49,306 bases of DNA from Sulfurimonas sp. CG01_land_8_20_14_3_00_36_23 (GTDB lineage: Bacteria > Campylobacterota > Campylobacteria > Campylobacterales > Sulfurimonadaceae): assembly GCA_002781365.1 (NCBI GenBank), contig PETN01000099.1:1-49306 (forward strand), given 5' to 3'. Every line of letters begins with the position of its first letter. The first letter of the stretch is position 1. Of this stretch, positions 43,855 through 49,306 are shown one piece after another. Made by a program: the position numbers and the translations under genes. Under the pieces are notes generated by a model. The model searched no databases and was not told where the DNA came from. It worked only from the letters and a program-made list of their open reading frames with translations.

Positions 43855-44521
43855 ATTTGATGAGTTTGTTAAATCTTATCATTTGACTGAGCTCTTTACC
43901 ATACGCCACACCGATTTCAGAGTATTTATCAAGTTTTTTCACAAGTTTATGTGGGTCATTTGTTTGAACTCGTAATGCTCGAAACTCTTTAAAAGCCTTC
44001 CCTTTTGCCATAAGCTTGAAGTAGGCTCTTACACTATCCTCAAGAGTAGCAAATTTTTTAAGCCAGATAGTTTTTTTCCCTTTTCTCTGCTCAGAAGCTG
44101 CGATTCTAGGTTCCTTTTTATTGAAACTCCACATGCCAAAAACATTGTTTGCTTTGACAAAAAATCGTGAAGTAGCCCATGAACTCTCCATCGCTGCCTG
44201 CGCGATAGCAATACTCTGTGGGTGTGGCTTGAGTGCTCCTAAAAGTTCTTTATCTGTCTTTACTTTATAAGTCGTTTTTAACGCTTTGATTTTTTGTGCA
44301 TTTGTGCCATTTTTGATATCTTTGGCTATCTGTTTATACTCAGTAAGGAGCTCTTTGTGAACCTTTTGCACGGCAGGGACAACCAGAGCATAAAACCTAG
44401 CTTTTTTCTCTTTGACACTCATGCTTTTTGGAATAATATTGGGCAGATATTTTGGTGACACTGTTTGTGAGGCTGCAAGTAAATTTGCAGTGAGGAGCAG
44501 GGCTAAACAGAGGTATTTCAT
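43844..44521 (-). CDS. Bax-like glucosaminidase domain protein
   Basis: 225 residues with a signal peptide (KYLCLALLLTANLLAASQ). The glucosaminidase fold is shown by QAAMESSWATSRFFVKANNVFGMWSF, with the catalytic Glu at about residue 113, and SVRAYFKLM. It matches the Bax family of predicted peptidoglycan hydrolases. It precedes the ABC exporter gene, overlapping by 11 bp. Motif copy (TCCACATGCC) at 44128-44137. Confidence 0.85.
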   Translation of the reverse strand: MKYLCLALLLTANLLAASQTVSPKYLPNIIPKSMSVKEKKARFYALVVPAVQKVHKELLTEYKQIAKDIKNGTNAQKIKALKTTYKVKTDKELLGALKPHPQSIAIAQAAMESSWATSRFFVKANNVFGMWSFNKKEPRIAASEQRKGKKTIWLKKFATLEDSVRAYFKLMAKGKAFKEFRALRVQTNDPHKLVKKLDKYSEIGVAYGKELSQMIRFNKLIKYDR

Positions 44522-44545
44522 TTGTTTCCTTTGTGATATGGAGCA

Positions 44546-45712
44546 CTAATAATAAACAGCAATAATAGCAAAAGCCAAGAAAAACATGAGGTGTGACATC
44601 CCTTCAAAGTAGTTTGTATGCCCTTCATCTGTTGTCTTCCAAGCTAAAATAACGGTCAATATCAATGCCCCAATTTCAAGAGGGTTAAAGTCAAGAGTAA
44701 AACGTATGCCACTTGAATAAGCAAGTGCCATTAAGATAGGTACAGTTAACAAGATAGAGACAGTAGAAGCGCCCATCGCGATGTTTACAACTCTTTGAAT
44801 CTCATCATTTTTGGCAGCTTTAATTGCTGTAACGATTTCAGGGGCAACAGCTACAATGGCAATGATGAGTCCTGCTAAGCCCGCAGAGATTCCATGCTCT
44901 TTTGCTTGTGCAATCCCATCAATCGCAAAGACTTCCGCACCAAAGGCGATGATAGCGATAAAGAGAAAGATAGAAAAGATAAGCCCGAGCTTGTTAAATT
45001 TCTCAAAGATATAATCATCTACACTCTCCGTTTGTTCTTGATTCTCTTTTGCCATTTTTCTTTTGATTCTAAAGATTCTACTTCTTGCAGTACTTTTAAA
45101 GAAGTGCGTATGCGTTTTTGTTTGAAAAACTAAAATGATGAAGTAAAACAACATGAGAAGTATGGCGATGGCAATGGAAGCATCTTCTATAATAGAGGCA
45201 GAATGTTTGCCAAGGCTAAGAACACCAGGAACAAGTAGCGCGATAGCAGCAACAAAAAGGATGGTTGTATATGCGCTTGAAGTCTCTTTGTTATGTTCTT
45301 GTTCTGTAAATTTGAGTCCACCTAAAAAGACAGCGAGACCTAAAAGTACATTCATATCAACAATGACCGCAGAGATGATACCACCCTTGACAGTTTTTAT
45401 CACTTCAGGGTCAGCGACCGCCTGAAGCAAGATGATATATAAAAGTATGATTTCAACAATGACCGCACTAAGAGTCAGCACAAAACTTCCATAAGGTTCT
45501 TGAAGTTTGATAGAGAGGATTTCTGCCAGTTCTGAAACAGTGAGAGAGAGGGAGCCTATGCCAACAGCTGCAAAAAGTGTAGCAAGAGCACCTTCTCCAT
45601 TTTTATGAAAATAAAAAGCTAACAAAATAGTGAAGATACCTAAAAAAATATCCCAATAATCTTGAACGAAAAATTTAAACTTATTATCCATTTTTTCTAC
45701 AACATTGACCAA
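44546..45712 (-). CDS. Ca2+/H+ (Na+/H+) antiporter of the CaCA superfamily, ChaA-like
   Basis: 388 residues with about eleven membrane helices. The two inverted alpha repeats carry the cation-binding Glu: EPYGSFVLTLSAVIVEI (about 80) and GLIIAIVAVAPEIVTAIKAAKNDEIQRVVNIAMGAS (about 300). An acidic and basic cytoplasmic loop (FRIKRKMAKENQEQTESVDD) divides the halves. It matches ChaA-type exchangers; the ion is not certain. It is ten bases after mgtE on the same strand. Confidence 0.85.
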   Translation of the reverse strand: MVNVVEKMDNKFKFFVQDYWDIFLGIFTILLAFYFHKNGEGALATLFAAVGIGSLSLTVSELAEILSIKLQEPYGSFVLTLSAVIVEIILLYIILLQAVADPEVIKTVKGGIISAVIVDMNVLLGLAVFLGGLKFTEQEHNKETSSAYTTILFVAAIALLVPGVLSLGKHSASIIEDASIAIAILLMLFYFIILVFQTKTHTHFFKSTARSRIFRIKRKMAKENQEQTESVDDYIFEKFNKLGLIFSIFLFIAIIAFGAEVFAIDGIAQAKEHGISAGLAGLIIAIVAVAPEIVTAIKAAKNDEIQRVVNIAMGASTVSILLTVPILMALAYSSGIRFTLDFNPLEIGALILTVILAWKTTDEGHTNYFEGMSHLMFFLAFAIIAVYY

Positions 45713-45721
45713 AAATTTCCT

Positions 45722-47089
45722 TTAAAGTAAGATAAGAGTTGCAAGACCTAAAAAGCTAAAAAAGCCAACTATATCTGTTACTGTTGTAAGTAAAACAGTA
45801 CTTCCAATCGCTGGATCGACACCTGCTTTTTGCAGAACTAGAGGGATAACACTTCCAAAAAAACCTGCACTTATAAGGTTGATGAGCATTGAGAGCGCGA
45901 TGACAACTCCAAGCATAGGGAGGCTAAACCAGAAGTATGCAATTACGCCTATAATGAGGGCAAAGATCATACCATTTACTAAAGAGATAACAACCTCTTT
46001 TTGAATGGTCTTTTTAGCATCCTCGCCTTCAATATCACCTAGTGCCATCTGCCGAACTGTAACGGTAAGTGTTTGTGTTCCTGCATTGCCTCCCATAGAT
46101 GCAACTATGGGCATTAAAATAGCAAGCGCGACAAGTGACTGAATCGTGCTATCAAACATACCAATCACCAAAGAAGCTGCAATAGCAGTAAGAAGATTGA
46201 AACCAAGCCAAATGGCTCTCGTTTTTCCAATTTCAAACATGTCATCATCTTGCTCCGCTTCATCATTAACACCTGCAAGATTAAAGATTTGTTCTGTTGC
46301 GCTCTCTTCCATAATGTCATAGATATCATCAGAGGTAATTCTTCCTATGAGCCTGTTATAGTTATCAACAACAGGTACAGAGGTCAAGTTGTAGTTTGTT
46401 ACCATCTCAACAACATCTTTAATATCTGTTTTATGGTTTACTGAGTAGGTTCTATGTTTTTCAAGTGGAATATCTTGAAACTTTAAGTCATGTTCAAAAA
46501 TGATTAAATCTTCTAAGCCAATGGAACCTATGTATTTGTCTCTGTTGTCTATTAAATGCACATGCCAAATATTATCTACTTCGCCACTCTCTTTGAGATA
46601 CTTGAGGCGTTTAATGGCTGCTCCAATATTTTCATCAATATTTGCACTAAAAAGCTCGGTCTGCATATAGGAACCGGCTTCATCCTCTTTATAGGCGATG
46701 AGTTGTTCAAGTAGCTCTTTGTCTTCGTCGTCAAAAGTCTCAAGGATATTTTGCGACATCTCCTCGTGCTCTTCACTAATGTTCTGGATGAGCGTAGCCG
46801 CATCATCGGTATCCATTCTAGAGGCAATGTCTGCGAGTTTTTTAACACTGAAAATATCTGCAGTCTCTTCTTGCACATAATCGGGAAATTCAGAGAGGAC
46901 TTCTGCAAAGAGGTCATGAGGAATTCTCTTAACAATATTTATGTATTCTTCACTGCTAAGCTCTCTAAGCTCTAGAAGTTGTTCAGCAATATCATAAGGG
47001 TGGACAGTTGCGGTATTGCCTTTATACTGTTCTATTTCAACCGTTATGATCTCGACAAGAGCGTTGATTTCTTCTGTGCTGATTTCCAT
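45722..47089 (-). CDS. mgtE: Magnesium transporter MgtE
   Basis: 455 residues from the ATG at 47089 (MEISTEEIN), which has a GGGAAGAAG Shine-Dalgarno; a GTG at 47104 would add five residues. An MgtE N domain (about 30-130) is followed by two CBS domains (about 140-270) and five membrane helices with the pore segment (PIVASMGGNAGTQTLTVTVRQMALG). The N and CBS domains gate the Mg2+ channel in response to internal Mg2+. All parts are present. It is followed by the antiporter gene. A one-mismatch motif copy is at 46557-46566. Confidence 0.95.
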   Translation of the reverse strand: MEISTEEINALVEIITVEIEQYKGNTATVHPYDIAEQLLELRELSSEEYINIVKRIPHDLFAEVLSEFPDYVQEETADIFSVKKLADIASRMDTDDAATLIQNISEEHEEMSQNILETFDDEDKELLEQLIAYKEDEAGSYMQTELFSANIDENIGAAIKRLKYLKESGEVDNIWHVHLIDNRDKYIGSIGLEDLIIFEHDLKFQDIPLEKHRTYSVNHKTDIKDVVEMVTNYNLTSVPVVDNYNRLIGRITSDDIYDIMEESATEQIFNLAGVNDEAEQDDDMFEIGKTRAIWLGFNLLTAIAASLVIGMFDSTIQSLVALAILMPIVASMGGNAGTQTLTVTVRQMALGDIEGEDAKKTIQKEVVISLVNGMIFALIIGVIAYFWFSLPMLGVVIALSMLINLISAGFFGSVIPLVLQKAGVDPAIGSTVLLTTVTDIVGFFSFLGLATLILL

Positions 47090-47225
47090 TATGCTTCTTC
47101 CCACTATTTGTATCTATACTCTCATTTGTTTTCATTTTAAAAAATGTAGCTCTTATAATACTATATTAACTATTATAGGGGGGTTTAATTTGTAAAGTAA
47201 ATAGCAAAATATATCTATTTTAAGG

Positions 47226-47231
47226 TAAAAT
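47226..47231 (+). promoter_or_regulatory. Possible -10 of the NUDIX gene
   Basis: TAAAAT, 31 bases before the GTG start. The 157-bp divergent gap also holds the inverted pair TATAATA / TATTATA around 47155-47178, which may carry the mgtE promoter. Confidence 0.3.
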
Positions 47232-47261
47232 TTCAAAAATTATTTCATAAAGAGAAGAGCA

Positions 47262-47840
47262 GTGAGCGAAATGAAACGAGTCGAATTTTGTGATGGGTAT
47301 CGAGACAAAAAGAATGCTGTTTTTTTGGTTATTTATGTCAAGGAAATATCTCCTTGGAAATATTTTAATGATGACATCAAAAGCATGCGATGCCCTGCCA
47401 TAATCATGATAGACAGATGGGATGGACGCATGGGTTTTCCAGGTGGAACGGTTAATGAGGGCGAGAGCCTTATCGATGCACTTGTTCGAGAGGTCAAAGA
47501 GGAAATTGGCATAAATGTAAAACCCGATAAAGTTCGCCCGATAGCTTCCCATGAGTGGAAAATCGCGACACATCTCTATGGTTTGGAAGTTCAAGAAGCA
47601 GAGTTTCTCCACATCTACTACCATATTCTCAACAACTTTTCTCGCTCGATTTTGCTTCATGCCTACGAAGAGGGTGACCAATCTCATTTTATGTCTGAGA
47701 TAACAGGGATAAAAATCATCCCACTCGTGCAACATGCAGGAAAAGGAATCAACTATTTTTTACAAAACAGCTTTGCAGGATCTGCTAAAAATGAGTTGTT
47801 AATTTTACTCGATGAGGTTTTTAACATAGAAGTGAAATAA
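47262..47840 (+). CDS. NUDIX hydrolase
   Basis: 192 residues. The NUDIX box Gx5Ex7REUxEExGU is complete (GTVNEGESLIDALVREVKEEIGI, about 65-87). It is expected to cleave a nucleoside diphosphate linked to another group. The sequence around it (RWDGRMGFPGGTV and FLHIYYHILNNFS) resembles NUDT16-type enzymes, which act on (d)IDP or RNA caps, but the substrate is not certain. The start is GTG at 47262; an ATG at 47271 is an alternative. It is convergent with the histidine kinase. Confidence 0.85.
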   Translation: MSEMKRVEFCDGYRDKKNAVFLVIYVKEISPWKYFNDDIKSMRCPAIIMIDRWDGRMGFPGGTVNEGESLIDALVREVKEEIGINVKPDKVRPIASHEWKIATHLYGLEVQEAEFLHIYYHILNNFSRSILLHAYEEGDQSHFMSEITGIKIIPLVQHAGKGINYFLQNSFAGSAKNELLILLDEVFNIEVK

Positions 47841-47844
47841 CTTT

Positions 47845-49242
47845 TTAGTTATTCTCTTGAGGAATAAAAATTTTAAACTCTACGCCATCATTTTTATTTT
47901 TAAGAAAAATATCCCCATATAATCGCTCTTCAATAAGCATCTTTGCCATAGCAAGTCCTGCTCCATGGTTCAGCTTATCCTCTTTGGAAGTACTGAAATA
48001 ATCAAATACTTTTTCTATAGGTTTTATTTTTATACCTCCAGCATTATCTGAAAATGTCAAGATATATTTTTTAAGTAGAGTATCTTGAGTAAGAGAGATA
48101 GATATTTTATTATCCTCTGATTCTATCTTAAATTCATCTAAAGAGTTGTCTATCAATATCATTATTATATTAGAGAAGATGTGTTCATAATTATGCATTA
48201 TGAGGGTATCTTCTATCTCTAAAGTAAACTGAGCATTTTTTATCAATATTTTTGAATTTAAAATATATATCACATGCTCTATTGTATTTTTAGGTGAAAA
48301 ATCATTTTTTGTAATATCTTGAGAATAATAGGCTGAAAACTCATCAATCGTTTTCTTCATTAGATTAAGCGAGTAGGATATCTTTGGCAACTCAGTCTCA
48401 ATCGTAGGGATAAGCGACTCTTTTTTATTTTTGAGAAGTGACTCAATCATCAGTATAGATAAACCGATGTGAGAAAGAGGATGTTTCCATTGGTGTGTAA
48501 TGTTGTTGATTGCTAGTCCAATCGAGCTGTAACGGGAATGTTCTAGGAGTGCGATTTTGCTGTTGTTTAGAAGATTTACATGGTGTTTTGTTTTTAATGA
48601 CTGCGCGATAAGCAAGAGTATAATATCTATAAAAAGAGCAGTCGTAACCAAATGTCTGTAGATATCATAATAGGTAATAAGCCCATAAATACTCAGTGTA
48701 CTAAGCACTACTGCACAAATTAGAATTAATTGTCCTATCAAGTAAAACTTTGAACCTACCTCTCTCATATAGATACCAGCGCTTAAGAGATAGATTGTGT
48801 TGAACATTATAGAAAGACCTGTAAGAAAAGAGTATTTTGTGTATGTTGGATCAACAAAAAGTGCGTAACTCATCAGTAAGATAACAAAAGTATGCAGAGA
48901 GATGAGTCCTACCATGACATAATAAAACTTTTTGTATCTCTCTTTAATGGAGAAAAATAGATATGTATATATCAAAAAGAGTATAGAAGTAAAAGAGGGA
49001 GTGAGCCAAGCGATAGCTGTTAATAGTTTTAAATTAATACCAAAATCAAGATTGTACAATACTCCTTGTAATGAAAGGGTGTAAAGGAGTAAGCTTAACG
49101 TATAAACCCCTACTACAAGGTAAACAGGAGTTCTGTGAATACTATACAAAATAAAACTCAAAATCGAAAAGAGTATAAAAACCCCGCCAAATAGTCCAAA
49201 AATAATCAGCTTTTGGGAGTGTAATAAATTCTGTGTCAACAC
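47845..49242 (-). CDS. 7TM-DISM sensor histidine kinase
   Basis: 465 residues. Seven membrane helices fill about 10-215 (7TMR-DISM_7TM type) with no periplasmic sensor domain in front. The kinase core follows: H-box with the phospho-accepting H250 (THQWKHPLSHIG), N-box ILIDNSLDEF, G1 DNAGGI, G2 HGAGLAMAK. The HQWKHPL variant is typical of Campylobacterota kinases. No response regulator is next to it. The start is GTG at 49242 (an in-frame TTG follows at once), bounded by a stop codon just upstream. A TACAAT -10 lies at 49263-49258 on this strand. Confidence 0.88.
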   Translation of the reverse strand: MLTQNLLHSQKLIIFGLFGGVFILFSILSFILYSIHRTPVYLVVGVYTLSLLLYTLSLQGVLYNLDFGINLKLLTAIAWLTPSFTSILFLIYTYLFFSIKERYKKFYYVMVGLISLHTFVILLMSYALFVDPTYTKYSFLTGLSIMFNTIYLLSAGIYMREVGSKFYLIGQLILICAVVLSTLSIYGLITYYDIYRHLVTTALFIDIILLLIAQSLKTKHHVNLLNNSKIALLEHSRYSSIGLAINNITHQWKHPLSHIGLSILMIESLLKNKKESLIPTIETELPKISYSLNLMKKTIDEFSAYYSQDITKNDFSPKNTIEHVIYILNSKILIKNAQFTLEIEDTLIMHNYEHIFSNIIMILIDNSLDEFKIESEDNKISISLTQDTLLKKYILTFSDNAGGIKIKPIEKVFDYFSTSKEDKLNHGAGLAMAKMLIEERLYGDIFLKNKNDGVEFKIFIPQENN

Positions 49243-49257
49243 CTAATTTCTCTTAAA

Positions 49258-49263
49258 ATTGTA
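49258..49263 (-). promoter_or_regulatory. Putative -10 of the histidine kinase gene
   Basis: TACAAT on the minus strand, about 15 bases before the GTG, giving a very short leader. Confidence 0.4.
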
Positions 49264-49268
49264 TCATA

Positions 49269-49291
49269 AAAATGCTAGCCAATGGCATTTT
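49269..49291 (-). terminator. Terminator-like hairpin at the right edge
   Basis: AAAATGC and GCATTTT (seven pairs, nine-base loop). On the minus strand it is followed by TTTATG. It may end a minus-strand gene beyond the window. Confidence 0.4.
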
Positions 49292-49306
49292 ACAGACCTA
49301 ATCCTA

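Larger units (their letters stand above)
880..44137. repeat. Dispersed uptake-like motif family, consensus TTTGGCATGTGGAAAT
   Basis: Exact GGCATGTGGA, read + (f) or - (r), starts at: 881r, 2989f, 3002r, 4838f, 6126f, 9045f, 12289r, 18913f, 21333r, 21948r, 22914r, 24064f, 28641f, 31115f, 31160f, 31591f, 31807r, 31937r, 34323r, 34687r, 34794f, 35952f, 42791r, 44128r. That is 24 copies, of which 16 extend to 11 bases (GGCATGTGGAA). Near copies lie at 18291, 26117, 31522, 42769 and 46557. Flanks are usually T-rich before and A-rich after. Twelve copies face each way, and copies occur inside genes and between them. Confidence 0.9.

Noticed and set aside
47155-47178. TATAATA/TATTATA inverted pair as an operator
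   Set aside because: The AT-rich gap makes such short inverted pairs likely by chance, and each arm is simply a -10-like sequence.

Overview
The window looks like chromosomal DNA of a Campylobacterota (Epsilonproteobacteria) member close to Sulfurimonas. It is AT-rich with many TTG/GTG starts. It carries gene orders known from that phylum: NFACT/RqcH - small acidic protein - cdsA - dxr - tsaD, recA - eno - FtsB-like - AMIN protein, and murB - fliQ next to recA. It also holds many sensory proteins (a chemoreceptor with a haem-c motif, two GGDEF proteins, a 7TM histidine kinase). The genus is inferred; no rRNA or tRNA gene was seen.

Layout. 1-94: outer end of a probable IS3-type element leaving the window on the left. 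186-9.0 kb: SUV3-like helicase, chemoreceptor, CobT-like protein, radical SAM/SPASM protein, and a periplasmic-binding/GGDEF hybrid. 9.0-21.2 kb, all minus strand: a type I restriction-modification locus in the order hsdM - rhuM - hsdS - mntA - hepT - GHKL ATPase/nuclease - dinD-like - HTH protein - doc - hsdR, then a membrane protein and a Cys-rich protein coupled to hsdR. 21.3-26.2 kb: DUF3015 and DUF4105 proteins, a TonB-dependent receptor, and a small unknown ORF. 26.4-36.3 kb: 7TM-DISM GGDEF protein and housekeeping genes (RqcH-like, cdsA, dxr, tsaD, tpx, an outer-membrane barrel, murB, fliQ, mqnD). 36.4-41 kb: recA, eno, FtsB-like, AMIN, CNNM/CBS. 41-49.2 kb: trxC, ABC exporter, Bax-like glucosaminidase, Ca2+/H+ antiporter, mgtE, NUDIX and a 7TM histidine kinase.

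Main signals. (1) An 11-mer, GGCATGTGGAA, with AT-rich flanks (consensus TTTGGCATGTGGAAAT) recurs on both strands, in genes and between them. I count 24 exact copies of its first ten bases, where chance predicts about 0.1. One perfect inverted pair sits between two convergent genes. This resembles the uptake sequences of Pasteurellaceae and Neisseriaceae. (2) In the type I locus a 3.7-kb block (mntA, hepT, GHKL-nuclease, dinD-like) is bracketed by direct repeats. Each repeat has an hsdS 3' end followed by the same palindromic promoter, so the defence and toxin genes look like an inserted or duplicated cassette. (3) A 42-bp GC-rich repeat, exactly 14 codons long, sits in frame inside two unrelated minus-strand genes, in opposite orientations.

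Gene functions rest on motifs and family knowledge read by eye. No database search was possible.
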